Made by a program: the position numbers and the translations under genes. Below, in pieces: positions 46,117 to 58,390 of a stretch of 64,000 nt of DNA. Source of the DNA: Enoplolaimus lenunculus (Eukaryota; Nematoda; Enoplea; Enoplida; Thoracostomopsidae); the NCBI GenBank assembly GCA_030248215.1, contig JASANG010000878.1, positions 1-64,000 of the forward strand, given 5' to 3'. The notes beneath the pieces are model-generated. The model did not search any database and was not told the DNA's origin. It saw only the letters and a program-made list of their open reading frames with translations. Position 1 is the first letter of the stretch, and each line of letters begins with the position of its first letter.

Positions 46117-47507
46117 AGGGTTACGTTACACTTTTGAGTTGCATTAATGCCGTCCGTAACCCGTCCGACGGACGCTGTTCGTCGCCGCGAGTCACCCGTA
46201 CGGCGCCGTCCGTCACCGTGCATCACGGTACAGTGTCGTACGCGACTTGCTCATGTACAATACCAAATGCTAACGGACGGTGCCGCACGGGTGACGGACG
46301 GCTACGGACGGCGTGACGGACGGCTACGGATGGCGCCGCACGGGTGCCGGACGGCGCCGGCCGGCGCCGCACGGGTGCCGGACGGCTCCGGACGGCGCCG
46401 CACGGGTGACCGACGGCTACGGACGGCACCGCACGGGTGACGGACGGCTACGGACGGCGGCGCACGGGTGACGGACGGCTACGGACGGCGCCGCACGGGT
46501 GACCGACGGCTACGGACGGCACCGCACGGGTGACGGACGGCTACGGAAGGCGCCGCACGGGTGACGGACGGCTACGGACGGCGCCGCACGGGTGACCGAC
46601 GGCTACGGACGGCACCGCACGGGTGACGGACGGCTACGGATGGCGCCGCACGGGTGACGGACGGCTACGGACGGCGCCGCACGGGTGACCGACGGCTACG
46701 GACGGCACCGCACGGGTGACGGACGGCTACGGATGGCGCCGCACGGGTGACCGACGGCTACGGACGGCGCCGCACGGGTGACCGACGGCTACGGACGGCA
46801 CCGCACGGGTGACGGACGGCTACGGACGGCGCCGCACGGGTGACCGACGGCTACGGACGGCACCGCACGGGTGACGGACGGCTACGGATGGCGCCGCACG
46901 GGTGACCGACGGCTACGGACGGCGCCGCACGGGTGACCGACGGCTACGGACGGCACCGCACGGGTGACGGACGGCTACGGATGGCGCCGCACGGGTGACG
47001 GACGGCTACGGATGGCGCCGCACGGGTGACGGACGGCTACGGACGGCGCCGCACGGGTGACCGACGGCTACGGACGGCACCGCACGGGTGACGGACGGCT
47101 ACGGATGGCGCCGCACGGGTGACGGACGGCTACGGACGGCGCCGCACGGGTGACCGACGGCTACGGACGGCACCGCACGGGTGACGGACGGCTACGGATG
47201 GCGCCGCACGGGTGACCGACGGCTACGGACGGCGCCGCACGGGTGACCGACGGCTACGGACGGCACCGCACGGGTGACCGACGGCTACGGACGGCACCGC
47301 ACGGGTGACGGACGGCTACGGATGGCGCCGCACGGGTGACGGACGGCTACGGATGGCGCCGCACGGGTGACCGACGGCTACGGACGGCGCCGCACGGGTG
47401 ACCGACGGCTACGGATGGCGCCGCACGGGTGACGGACGGCTACGGACGGTGCCGCACAGGTGACTGACGGCTACGGACAGCGCCATACGTTAAGTATAGC
47501 GTTACCC
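46117..47507. mobile_element. Family E MITE carrying a 1.2-kb GC-rich minisatellite
   Basis: AGGGTTACGTTACACTTTTG and AAGTATAGCGTTACCC are the ends. From about 46290 to 47480 a 31-base unit (GTGACGGACGGCTACGGACG plus GCGCCGCACGG) is repeated nearly 40 times. Three variable sites (CGG/CCG, GGAC/GGAT, GCGCC/GCACC) recur in fixed order, giving higher-order blocks of about three to four units. GC content is far above the surroundings. Confidence 0.88.
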
Positions 47508-47593
47508 GAAGCCTAGAGTTATTCTTTCTAATCCGTGCCACGCTTCGCAATGTTTATTTATATTTGTGCTGTATTTTGCTTTATTGACAACTG

Positions 47594-47818
47594 TTGGCCA
47601 TTTATGAGCTTTACTCGCCAGAGTTGATTGCTATTGGTTTATTCATGAGACACCCTTTAGTTCAGTGTTGCTCCTATTATCAGATTAAACCATTAATTAG
47701 AATCTTTCAATGTCATTGGTCCTTAGCGCCATCCAATCACATCGATTCTGAAAGGCTTCCGATGTTATGGAAGCCCCGGAAAATTGAAAGTTGGTGGTCA
47801 GATCAAAACTACATCTGA
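47594..47818 (+). other. Unassigned 74-codon open frame
   Basis: An ATG-initiated frame with a mixed, protein-like composition (MAIYELYSPELIAIGLFM start, WWSDQNYI end). I recognise no domain, no splice partners and no repeat match, so it could be chance. Confidence 0.2.
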
Positions 47819-47859
47819 TTTCTCGTTCGCCAGTTTTCTTCAATGTTCTATCAGTTATT

Positions 47860-48050
47860 GGGCCTATGTACAGGGGCGGAACGTTTTTCTGTGGGACTAG
47901 AAAAGAGTAAGCTTATGCTTTAGACTACTGTTTTTGCTTGCCTTAGGCTTGGGCTTAGACTTAGGAATATCCTCATTCTTACGCTTAGGCTTAGGCTTAG
48001 ACTTAAGAATATGCTTATAATACTGTTCCACCCCTGTTCTTTACGATGGC
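47860..48050. mobile_element. Family A MITE, copy
   Basis: GGCCTATGTACAGGGGCGGA to CCCTGTTCTTTACGATGGC with TTAGGC hexamers. Confidence 0.78.
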
Positions 48051-48297
48051 TCGTTAATGATTGGTTTGCTAGACATACGCTTTTAATGTAAGACACGCTT
48101 TGAACAAAGATTTTTCATTGGTAATTTCGATCCTATCCGTGGTGGTCCACAAGTATTATTTTTGAGGACGTCCCAAGTTTGGTACGACAGACCATGTTAC
48201 TTCTTACAACTAAGTTTATAAGGGGACCCTAAACCACCCCCCTCCAAACGGCTTGAAATGTTTCAGGAACCAACTCAGATTAAGTTAGCTTATAGAC

Positions 48298-48684
48298 AGG
48301 GTACAACAGGATGTCTGTTTATGGCTCCGGTTCCGGCAGAAAATCGGCCTACTGCTCCGGTTTCGGTTCCGTTAGAATTTTTGCCGGATGTTCCTGCAGT
48401 TTCGGTTGCAAAATTTTGCATAATTTTGCAAAATTTATCTGTTTAACGCGATTCGTTTTACTTTTGTTACAATTTTCAGGAAACAATTTCGGAAATTTCG
48501 CAAAAAAATTAGCGTAAAACCAAATGACTTAAACAACATGTTGCAGATATTAGCTAACATTCAATAATTAATTATCATTTTTGCTACTTAATTTTGACTC
48601 ACGTCCGGTTCCGGCTCCGGCAAGTTTCGTTGACTTCCGGCTCCGGCAAGTTTTGTTTACCTTCGGCTCCGGTATTTTTCACCT
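48298..48684. mobile_element. Family F hAT-like element, right tip missing
   Basis: CAGGGTACAACAGGATGTC at the left, internal AAAATTTATCTGTTTAACGC, right part CCGGTATTTTTCACCTC; the final GGTTGCACCCTG is absent. Confidence 0.75.
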
Positions 48685-49560
48685 CATTTATTCATACACA
48701 AATCGGATGTACTCGGCAAATTAATCGAAATCCTATAAGCCAGAATTCTAGCTACTGTTAATGAGTTGTTATCGCTTAAGTTATTCAATAACGAGATACA
48801 AAAAATGAAATTGTCACCTTATATATCTCTGATCGTTTTAGCATCGTTTTCAACATAACATTAATTAATATTTCAAATTTCAACCAAAAGAATTGCAATA
48901 AAGTTTAAGCCAATGTCCGTATTGGCTGGTCGAAATAGTCGTATTTTCGATTCTCTAAGCGTATTTATTCAGTACTAAAAATTATTTCGAACAAATATTT
49001 ATTTTTCACAGGCTTTTAAGTTTCGTCTCTACATTTGAATATTCACCGCCTCAGGGACTCGTACGTTTATGAAATTTGCTTATTTTTGAGTGCTGTATTA
49101 TTAGCTTAGCCAGACACATTTTATCAGATTTTAGACATAATATTAAACTTTGGTATTAAAATATATTTTTTTACTGAGGCGCTATTTAACAACTCAGAAA
49201 ACATTGCAAAAGCACGTAAACAAAGCTGGAGACGATGTAAAGTTAGCTGGAGACGATGTAAAGTTAGAAAATATGGCATAATTCGTTACAGACATATTAG
49301 CAAAATGCATATGCGCAGCTGAAACAGGAGGTATTCAAGTGGAATCCAGTTGAGAAACATTTAATTAAGACCCTGCACGGGCACAATTTTTTCAATTTTT
49401 ACTTAAAACTCAAATGTTGGTTTAAGTTATCACCAAATTATAATAGCTCAATTACTAATAGCCAGAGTGCATTGTGACAAGAGTGTGCAACACTTAGACA
49501 TCCCGCATAAATTGTTCGATATTGCAAGTTGCTATGTTTGCAATCGAGACTTTTAAGGTA
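48685..49560. other. AT-rich intergenic sequence
   Basis: No gene seen. A 21-base unit AGCTGGAGACGATGTAAAGTT is exactly duplicated in tandem at 49224-49265. Confidence 0.6.
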
Positions 49561-49768
49561 CACTGTAAATTCCAATGAGTTGATTAATCAATTCAGCTAG
49601 CGAGTTGGTTATTTCTGAATTAATATCAGTAAACATTAACTTACTCTGAGTTGATCTGATTCTCACTCTGAGTTGAGTTGACACTGGGTGAGTTGATTAA
49701 TTAACTCAGAATGAATTGAATCAGCTCAACTTTCTGAGTTCTGAAAGTCCTAACTCAGACTGAGTGAT
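49561..49768. mobile_element. Family C MITE, right end truncated
   Basis: CACTGTAAATTCCAATGAG preceded by TA; stops after CTCAGACTGAGTGAT. Confidence 0.75.
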
Positions 49769-49854
49769 AGAAATTCGTTTCGGAACGGATCAACTTTGTT
49801 TAAAACTATTTGCAAGCGTACACAGCGAACGATAAAATTATTTATTTGATATCT

Positions 49855-50138
49855 GGGCACATGTATAGAATAGGGTCGGTTAGTGTTTCATCAGTGCTGT
49901 AATAGAGTCGGTTTCAAAATTTAGACTCACTGTTTTACTTAAGCTTATGCGGGGTTCAGGTTATAACCGGGGCAGCTTGGGACACGTTTTGTCCCTATTA
50001 GACTATTGGGTAACATTTGGTCTGCTTGTAGACCCATATCGTATTCAAAAATTCGTATTTGTCGGCTATTGTCATGTGTAGGTCACATTTTGTTCTTCGA
50101 TATCATATGATATTAGAGCACTGTTCAATACATGGGCC
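49855..50138. mobile_element. Family A-ended element with replaced middle
   Basis: GGCACATGTATAGAATAGGG to GAGCACTGTTCAATACATGG GCC, but the centre has unrelated sequence and no TTAGGC array. Confidence 0.55.
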
Positions 50139-50411
50139 GATATCAGCAGGTAATTTGTCAGCCTGTAAAATTGAATTTCTCCTAGTTTTTTTGCAATTTT
50201 CCTGGGGGGATACGTCTTCCGATTCTCCCTATCTCCCTCCTGATAATTTTGGTTTTGTTACAGATTTTTCTTGCTAACCCGGTATAGCTTCGATAAACTG
50301 AACACCCATATTGCCTTTATCATTTCCGGTTTAGTTCCACGAATTAGGTCAATAATTGCACGTTATTCTATGCTTTTAGATCACTGAAGCGTATAACAAC
50401 AAGGGCACCGC

Positions 50412-50846
50412 TTAGGGTTGTTTGGGCCCTTTTTGAGTTGCGCTATAATTATTTCAATGCCGTCGTGTGCCGTCCGCTGTGCGTCACGGTGCGGTATCAT
50501 AAGCGAATAAAGTCAAATAGGCCCATGTATAGAACAGGGCCGGATCGTTTACCGGAGGCGCTATAATAGAGTCAGTTTAAGCTTTAGACTAATATTTTTG
50601 CTTGGGCTTACGATTAGGCTTACGCTTAGGAATAGGCTCATCCGTACGTTTATGCTTAGGTTTAGGCTTAGGCTTAGGCTTAGGAATATACTTATACTAG
50701 GGTTCCGGCCCTGATCCATACAGGGGCCGTCAGATACGATACCGTATTATGACGGACGATGATGGACGGCGCTATACGGATGACGGACTGCGCAGGTGAA
50801 TGGCCGACGTTGACAAATGGCGTCGCACGATAAGTATAGCGTAACC
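50412..50846. mobile_element. Family E MITE split by a family A element
   Basis: Left half with GAGTTGCGCTATAATTATTT and GCCGTCCGCTGTGCG, right half with GACGGACGATGATGGACGGC and AAGTATAGCGTAACC, separated by 50520-50728. Confidence 0.8.
50520..50728. mobile_element. Family A MITE nested in family E, 8-bp duplication
   Basis: GGCCCATGTATAGAACAGGG to CCTGATCCATACAGGGGCC. Flanks GTCAAATA (50512-50519) and GTCAGATA (50729-50736) match at seven of eight bases. Confidence 0.88.
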
Positions 50847-51136
50847 TTATTGGTTAACTCTGTAGACCTTTTTCGAACACCAATTAATGTTTGCTTTCTA
50901 AAAATTGTCATTCTACAAGATCCTTTGCGTAACGTATCCCACCGCAAGAGGAATCGGGGGCCAGAAACATTGGTGCTAAAACTTGGTTGAAAAATGTAAA
51001 AATTAACAAAAAGCTAACGGTAATAAGTTTAAGCTTCGGGTTAAGCTTAGCCTATTAATCATAACAATACTTCCATTTTTTTGAATTTCAATAACTTAAC
51101 ACTGTTATATAAATTGATTATTTAACTGTTTCTTTG

Positions 51137-51340
51137 ACCCATGTATAGGACAGGGCCAGAACAGTAGTATAAGCGTAGTCCTAAGCCTAAGCCTGAGCCT
51201 AAGCCTACGCGAAAGGATGAGCCTACCCGTAAGCCTAAGCCTAAGCCTAATTATAACCTAAGCAAAAAAGTTAGTTTAACACTTAAGCTTACTCTACTAC
51301 ATACCCGCAGAAAAACGTTCCGGCGCTGTTCTATACATTG
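51137..51340. mobile_element. Family A MITE, copy
   Basis: CCCATGTATAGGACAGGGCC to GCGCTGTTCTATACATTG with a run of CCTAAG hexamers. Confidence 0.8.
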
Positions 51341-52529
51341 CAAGTTATTTTTTGTTCATTTTTAATAAAATGTTTTTTTAAATTAACTCCAAATCTAAAA
51401 TTTGAAATTTAAGACAAACTATTGAGAAAGTCGAACTGATTCATTTGCGCAATCACAGCTTAAAAATAAACATTTTTATAGCCAATTAAAATTTGTCATC
51501 AGAGACATAAATTCAAAATTTTATCCACTTAAAATTGCTTTGAAAATATTCAAAATAACACTCAAATATTATCCATGAATCAAAAAACTGTTTTTGCGAC
51601 GATTACAAAGAGATTTATTACTCAAACAACGGCTATATTTTCGCTCGCTTCGCACGTAATGGTTTGTCACAGCTGCAAGGGCGGATCTCATGGATTTGGC
51701 GATAAAATCACCCTTTCAGCCCCCCACAAAACTTGAGTTTTTCATTGAGATGCAGCATAATTAATCAAGTTTTCCCAAATTTTCCGCCCGCTTCGCTCAC
51801 GAATTCTTCCAAATTCAACCTTTGTTGTAATTCTTGGTTGTTGGAACAACTCTCAATTGAAATTCCTGCCTCCGTATGTGGGGTTTTGGCTTCCGGACAT
51901 CCTCTGTAGCACATTCGGCCCTTCTGGTTTTGTTCGGTTCAGTATAAACCATCTTGAAAATATGACTATAACTCAATTAGTTTTGTTATCGGCTTTAGTT
52001 CAACGAGTTGATTTTTCAAATACACACATATATTCAAATATACCATATATTATAAATAATATATATTATATATAATATATATAATATATAGATATATTAT
52101 ATATTTATGACATTAATACTCAAAGTGAAAAAAGTGATAAAATGGCTCACGTCCCATTTGTAACTCCCACGCCTGTCCCGTTTTTGGTGAGGTTTAAATA
52201 TTCACCTCACCATCGTCTAATTTGTCAGGTAGCTCGCTACCACTGCTCTTTAGCTTGAACTTTGAGATCGAAAGGGCTACCATATCTTGTGGAGATTGTG
52301 TGCTAAATAGTTTTTGAGGACATTTTTAACCAAAACATCGTGCGTGACCAATTGGAAATACTTGAAATGTAAACAATCACAGAAAGCTATTGAAAGATTT
52401 AGATTTATAAGCATTTGGCAAACGTGTAATTTTTCTGCTAAATCTTGTATAAAGTGCTTTATTGCTGTCTCTTTCAAAGTTGGGAAGGGGATATACCTGT
52501 TCATCCTTCCATTTGCAAGAGTTCATCGC
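51341..52529. other. Intergenic, with a (TA)n tract
   Basis: No gene recognised. At about 52030-52110 lies an AT-only tract of TATATAATATAT words. Open frames here show no recognisable domain. Confidence 0.6.
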
Positions 52530-52632
52530 TCTAAACCTAAACCTAAGCCTAAGCAAAAATGTAGTCTAGAACGTAAACCTACTCTTTTAAAGACCCATAG
52601 AAACCGGGACTGCCGTAAAAGTAACATGTGCA
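52530..52632. mobile_element. Family B fragment (right half)
   Basis: AAACCTAAGCCTAAGCAAAA, then CTACTCTTTTAAAGACCCAT and GTAAAAGTAACATGTGC. Confidence 0.6.
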
Positions 52633-53021
52633 GGCTCTAACAATCCATAGCAATTTGAAGTCGGTATGGCGTATGCAAATCAAATTTTATTTATTGAAAT
52701 TGTAATTTTCCATTTTTTGACGTCCCTGGACCCCCACAAATATATTTTGGCGTTCCAGAGCCCCTCTAAATTTAACCGTGCGCCGGCTTCCGTATTTTTG
52801 ACCAAATTTTGTTTGATTTATTCCGAAGCTGGCAAGACGTAAAAACCTCAATACTGACCCTCATGCATATTTCAAAAGCGAGTAAACCAGATTCTTTAAG
52901 CAACATTAGCTATGAAATCATTCCCATTGTTCTGGCAAAAGTATTCTTTATTGAATTAAAAATTAACTATATCTTAAAATACCTTTGTAATTTTCTGCTA
53001 GCAGTGGTGAACCCTGGCATC

Positions 53022-53170
53022 GGACCATGTAAAGATCAGGAGCGGAATGTTTTTCTGTTGGACTAGAAAAGTGTAAGATTAAGCTTTAGACTATCTTTTC
53101 CTGGGCGTATGCTTTAGGCTTAGACTTAGGAATATGCTTATAATACTGTGCCGCTCCTGTTCTGTACATT
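53022..53170. mobile_element. Family A MITE, short copy
   Basis: GACCATGTAAAGATCAGGAG to GCTCCTGTTCTGTACATTG with a reduced hexamer array. Confidence 0.75.
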
Positions 53171-53565
53171 GACTCTGAGACATGCAATGTAGTAGATATG
53201 TGCTCTGTCCTACCAGCTTGACCGTGCTGAACATTTTGCAATGTGAAAGATCGTTCATTTGAAGCTGGAAATGTATTTTCTGGCCAAATAAAATTGAAAA
53301 ATATTGCGTAGAATCTCTGAGAGTATTTAAACAATACCAAATATGTATAATTCATTGATCAAATGAGTAAAAAATTAGAAAAAAATATATTCTTTGCAGG
53401 TGGAAACTTGTTATTATTGGGTTGGATACGGTGCTGTAGCCGACGGCAACCCGAGGATGGTAAAGTATTTCAAAGCTTGGGTTTAAATTTGTGATTGTTT
53501 GCAAACGTAATATTTGGGTACGAAGTGACAAACACATTAGGTTTACGTTGCTTTTCTTACATATG

Positions 53566-53725
53566 CACTGCAAAAAATGATGAGTCAAATTCGACTCCGC
53601 CAGAGTCCAATTCGACTCATTAAGTCGCACGTTTGACTTTGGCGGAATCGAATTTGACTCAGTTTATGTAGTTCCGTAGAGCCTATTTCGAACAGAGCCA
53701 ATCTGACTCACCATTTTTTGCAATG
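53566..53725. mobile_element. Family D MITE, internally shortened
   Basis: CACTGCAAAAAATGATGAG to CACCATTTTTTGCAATG with part of the left arm missing. Confidence 0.75.
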
Positions 53726-53988
53726 CAAAAACGATTTGTTTTTCTTGTACCGGGTACCGGTATATAACCAGAGGTCTTCATTTAACTGCATCTTGTAAAA
53801 TTATATCGTACAGGAAGTTGGTTTATAAGCATGCTTTTATTGAGTAAACCGTTAACAACACAGCGGAAAATTTGCTAAAATTCGCAACTTTAGAACATTT
53901 GTTTCACGTCGAAGGTACACCAAGATCAAGCGATCATATATCATTAATATCAACACACTGGAACAAACTTATCCTGACCACAAAAAAC

Positions 53989-54252
53989 AGGGCCAATGTT
54001 TACTTTTAGGGGCGTAACAGTAGACTATGTGTATTCTTTTAGCCTAAGCCTAAGCCTAAGCGTTGCAAAAATGTGTTCCTAAGCCTAAGCATAATCGTTG
54101 CAAAAACGTGTTCCTAAACCTGAGCCTAAGCGTTGCAAAAACGTGTTCCTAAGCCTAAGCCTACGCCTAAGCCTAAGCCAAAACAAAAAATGTAAACTAG
54201 AATCTAAACCTACTCGTTTATAGACCCATCAGAAACCTGGACGCCACTTAAA
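53989..54252. mobile_element. Family B MITE with repeated internal block
   Basis: GGGCCAATGTTTACTTTTAG to GGACGCCACTTAAAATAGC. The block AAGCGTTGCAAAAACGTGTT with AAGCCT hexamers is present three times. Confidence 0.78.
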
Positions 54253-54610
54253 ATAGCACGGGTCAAATTTTACGCAGGTACACCCGCGGGTAAAAAAATA
54301 ACCTCCGCGGATAAATCGATAGCCGGGTACATAAATATTTACCCACTTACACCTCTGGTTGTACAAAACGTACCCTTTGTTCATTTATCCACAAGCGATT
54401 CAGAAACCGGTAATAATCGTATAACTATTAGCTTGGAGTAAATGCCACCAGTAGCAATTATTCCGTGGGATACAAAATAATTTCACAAGTTTTTTTGGGA
54501 AAATTACATGCTATATACTATTAATGGGCTTAACCAAGAGTTCATATCATTAAGGTAGGTATAACTTGAGAAAAAAAGGCCTTTGGAAGTCAGCTTAGCA
54601 AATGGCAACT

Positions 54611-54735
54611 TAGGCTTAGGCTTAGGTTTAGGGATAGGTATAGGCTTAGGCTTAGGGTTAGGTATAGGCTTAGGCTTAGGCTTAGGCTTAGGCTTAGGCT
54701 TAGGCTAACGCATAGGCTGAAGAATACGGTAAAAA
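54611..54735. repeat. Free-standing TTAGGC-type hexamer array
   Basis: About 20 hexamers, mainly TTAGGC with TTAGGG, TTAGGT and ATAGGC variants, without family A or B ends. Confidence 0.8.
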
Positions 54736-54847
54736 TTAATTCGAAACAGCGTCTACAAATGTCTATTTTTTCTCAATCAATGAGCCAAATCAGGCGTGAG
54801 CTATATTTACCTCTGTAACATCCTTTTCATATACGCCGTAATCAGGC

Positions 54848-55020
54848 CCGTAGCCAGCTCAACTGGCTAGGATAGGGGGCTAAAAAATTTTCAAGAGGAG
54901 CATACAAGGGGTTTCGTTGACTTAATACAAGCAAGGATGAAAATTTTCTAACGGATGCCAAAATTTTTCCAGAGGGGTGAGCTTCCACCCTCTGCCTCTC
55001 GCCCTAGGCAACGGGCGCGG
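54848..55020. mobile_element. Family K element
   Basis: CCCGTAGCCAGCTCAACTGG, then AAATTTTTCCAGAGGGGTGA; shares order and words with 61092-61614. A fragment follows at about 55692-55770. Confidence 0.6.
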
Positions 55021-55247
55021 TCTTAATTCTATGGTTATATTTGACGAAGAGTATTTATTTATAAATATTAAATTGGCAGTTTTAACCAGAACTTTTCCTA
55101 ATTTTGAAAAGGGTTTTCAATGACTTACGAACAAGGTTGAAACGTTTCTGGTGGGCCAGAATTGGTTGTATTCAATTTTTGTCAAAAACGTATTTTTCAT
55201 TTTCCTAAAATGTTTTAATGCCCTGCTGCACGAATTAGTTTTCAGTT

Positions 55248-55686
55248 ACCGTATTGACCCCAATAAGAGGGGGTAATAAGAGGGGGTCTCCATTTTGAGT
55301 CCGAATCAATAGGAGTCCGTATTCCAAATAAGAGTCCGTAAGCGGATACAGTCCCTAAACCCTAACTACAGTCCATCAATGTCAATTGACCCTAATTGTA
55401 GCGCATGAATGACTCCAGGACCAAATAATTGGAGTTCGAAACTTTAAAGCGTACTTAAATTTTGAAAGTACATTTCTAAGCGTAACCTTGTATTATCGCT
55501 CAAGCTATTGACACAAGAAAAATAAACGTTTAATTCAACGAATAATTGCACCGGATATATATCAATAACAAAGAGTGGTGGAGCGTGGGTAAAAATAAAT
55601 AACAGTCCGTAACCGAATAAAAGGTGGGTTCCCTCTGGAGAGGCCAAATAAATATCAGCTCCCCCTCTTATTCGGGTCACTAGAGT
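55248..55686. mobile_element. Family G element, copy
   Basis: GTATTGACCCCAATAAGAGG to CCTCTTATTCGGGTCACTAG AGT, full length. Confidence 0.83.
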
Positions 55687-55786
55687 AATATCTACAGGCC
55701 AGTAGCCAGCTCACCGTGCGTGGAGAACTCAACACTTTTCAGAGGTGGCATATAAATGTTTTCGATGGCTTTCATTTTAGTTTTTA

Positions 55787-56014
55787 CACTGAAAATTCCA
55801 ATGAGTTAATTAATCAACTCAGACATAAAGTTACTTTTTCTGAGTTATAACAGTAACCTTAAACTCATTCTGAGTTGAGTTGACTCCGGGATAGTCTAAT
55901 AATTAAATCAGAATGAGTTGAATCAACTCAGAATTCTGAGTTCTGATTGTCCTCACTCAAACTGAGTGATTCAACTCATTTTGAGTTAAAATCAACTCAC
56001 TGGAATTTACAGCG
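55787..56014. mobile_element. Family C MITE, copy
   Basis: CACTGAAAATTCCAATGAG to CACTGGAATTTACAGCG. Confidence 0.8.
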
Positions 56015-56437
56015 ATAGAAGGTGAACTTTTTCCGCGGATTGAGTCGAATTGATCAATTCAATGCTCAACGCAACTTGTAAGCCTAAATATTGTTTCTGA
56101 CCACAAGAACCTCGTCAAATTCTCCAAGGTCTGTCACTGTTTTCTTTTGTTTTTTAATTTAGCTTAGCTATGAGTTTGTACTGTGCGCCAAGGTTTAAAC
56201 GGATAATAAAATTAACAAAAACGGAAGCGGATGTTGTGATCAAAATAACGGAAACGGACACCATTTTTTTACCGGAAACGAATATCCGGTGACACCGTAT
56301 TGTGCATAGCCGAGATTTTCAATTGGGAGGTGCCTGGGTTACCCGGGGATATAGTAAATGGTGAATTTTGAACCATTTGCGAGCGACGCTAACTTGACAC
56401 AATTGCTAATGTCACGAAGAACCTAAAGTTTTGTGTA

Positions 56438-56689
56438 CACTGTAAATTTCAGTGAGTTGATTTTAACTCAGAATGAGTGGAATAACTCAGTCTGAGTTAG
56501 GACTATCAGAACTCAGAATTTTGAGTTGATTCAATTCATTCCGAGTAAATTAACCAACCCGCCCAGAGTCAATACAACTCAGCCTGAGAATCAAATCAAC
56601 TCAGAGTGAGTTAATGTTTACTGATATTAATTCAGAAATAATCAACTCGCTAGCTGAATTGATTAATCAACTCATTTGAATTTACAGTG
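56438..56689. mobile_element. Family C MITE, complete, TA duplication
   Basis: CACTGTAAATTTCAGTGAG to CATTTGAATTTACAGTG, TA at both borders. Confidence 0.87.
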
Positions 56690-56766
56690 TAAGCTCGAAA
56701 GGTAAATGTTTTTGCAACCGTCACAAAACACGACTTGGTTCATCGGTTGGCGCGTCCGGACGTCTG

Positions 56767-57134
56767 CACTGTAAATTCCAATGAGTTGATTAATCTATTC
56801 AGCCAGCGAGTTGGTTATTTCAGAATTATAATATCAGTAAACATTAACTCACTTTCAGTTGAGTTGATTCTCACTCTCAGTTGAGTTGACTCTGGTTGAG
56901 TTGATTAATTAACTCAGAATGAATTGAATGAACACAAAATTCTGAGTTCTGCACGGTGCAACCGGAATTCGGTATTTTTTACTTTCCGGTTCCGGCAATT
57001 TATAATTCCGGTTGCACCCTGGTTCTAATAATCTACACTGAGACTGAGTGTATTCAACTCATTCTGAGTGATTCAACTCATTGTGAATGATTCAACTCTC
57101 TCTGAGTGAAAATCAACTCACTGAAATTTACTGT
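56767..57134. mobile_element. Family C MITE with a tiny hAT-like insertion
   Basis: CACTGTAAATTCCAATGAG to CACTGAAATTTACTG, broken at about 56952-57021 by a 70-base element with ends CACGGTGCAACCGGAATTC and GAATT-type CCGGTTGCACCCTG. Confidence 0.8.
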
Positions 57135-57354
57135 TTGGGCCCATCGGCTATGCGCCTGATGGCGTTGATATGGTTTACCAGCACTAGATAATAACCCAAT
57201 TTCGAGGTTCTAACATGATGTTTATGCGAGAATCATGATTTGATGCATGTATTATCATTCACTGATAACAGATGGTATATTTGGTTTGGATTTTAAGATT
57301 TGTAACATTTTTTCGTAAAAAATAAAATTTCGTGCTGGCAATCATGAATAGCTG

Positions 57355-57541
57355 GGCCAATGTTACTTTTAGGGGCGTAACAGTAGATTAAGCGTATTCA
57401 TAAGCCTAAGTCTGAGCGTTGCAAAAGTGTGTTCCTAAGCCTAAGCTTAAGCCTAAGCAAAAAATGTAATCTAGAATCTAAACCTACTACTGTTTTATAG
57501 ACACACCAGAAACCTGGACACCCATTAAGGTAACATAGGCC
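57355..57541. mobile_element. Family B MITE with 8-bp duplication
   Basis: GGCCAATGTTACTTTTAGGG to TTAAGGTAACATAGGCC; flanks AATAGCTG (57347-57354) and AATAGTTG (57542-57549). A further family B scrap lies at about 57710-57775. Confidence 0.85.
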
Positions 57542-58094
57542 AATAGTTGTATATCTGCTTATTTCATAGTCTTTATTCAGTTAACGTCTTTCAGCGCCCA
57601 TTAGACTTCATCAAATCAAGCCGGTTTGCGGAATAGCTTAAGCAGGAATGTATATATAATTTTTCGCGTAATCTACGATTTCAACCTACTCTTTGATATA
57701 TAGACCTAGGATTTGAACCTATTCTTTTATAGATCCACCAGAAACCTGGACGTCCCTAAAAATAACGAGGGCCTAACTGTTGGACAGGGAAACGCTTTCA
57801 ATGTCCATTCTGGCAAAGTGGAGATTATAAAGATTTTTAGCATTTTAGGTACACATTTAGAATCATATATCATAGCTTTTGCGTTTAGAACGGCAAAATT
57901 AAGTTAAAAAAGGCTTTTGAATACATAAATTGATTAAATATGATTTCAAAAGTTTACTTCCTTGCAAAAATGCAGCGTTCACATTTGAATAACAACAGTT
58001 TTCAAGTTTCACTTGGTTGATTTTTCAAATATCAGCAGAGCACATTTTAAAAACTATTAGCTATGTAACTAACTTGAAATATATTTTTAAAGAA

Positions 58095-58254
58095 GGCCCA
58101 TGTTACTTTAAGGGGCGTCCAGGTTTCCGGTGGGTCTAGAGTAGGTTTGGATTGTAGACTACATTTTTTTTGCTTTAGCTTTAGCCTTATGCTTAGGCTT
58201 ACGCTTAGGAATACGCTTAATCGACTTGTTATGCCCCTTACAGTAACATTGGCC
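58095..58254. mobile_element. Family B MITE, reverse layout
   Basis: GGCCCATGTTACTTTAAGGG to CCCTTACAGTAACATTGGCC with TTAGG hexamers. Confidence 0.82.
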
Positions 58255-58390
58255 AAAAAGATTTGTACGTTTATTAGCGGTAGGTATTCATGTCAAAAAT
58301 ACAAAACATTTTTCGCGCTTTGAAAAAAAGCGTTTACATTAATGAGAAAATAGCTTTTTGACAAACGTTGAAAAGTGTGTACTTAAATAG

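Noticed and set aside
46117-47507. CRISPR-like regular array
   Set aside because: Units are contiguous without unique spacers and the context is eukaryotic; it is a minisatellite.
47594-47818. A small secreted or nuclear protein gene
   Set aside because: No signal peptide, domain or promoter evidence; kept only as an unassigned open frame at low confidence.
54611-54735. A true telomere end
   Set aside because: It is an internal, degenerate array flanked by ordinary sequence, in a window full of the same hexamer in MITEs.
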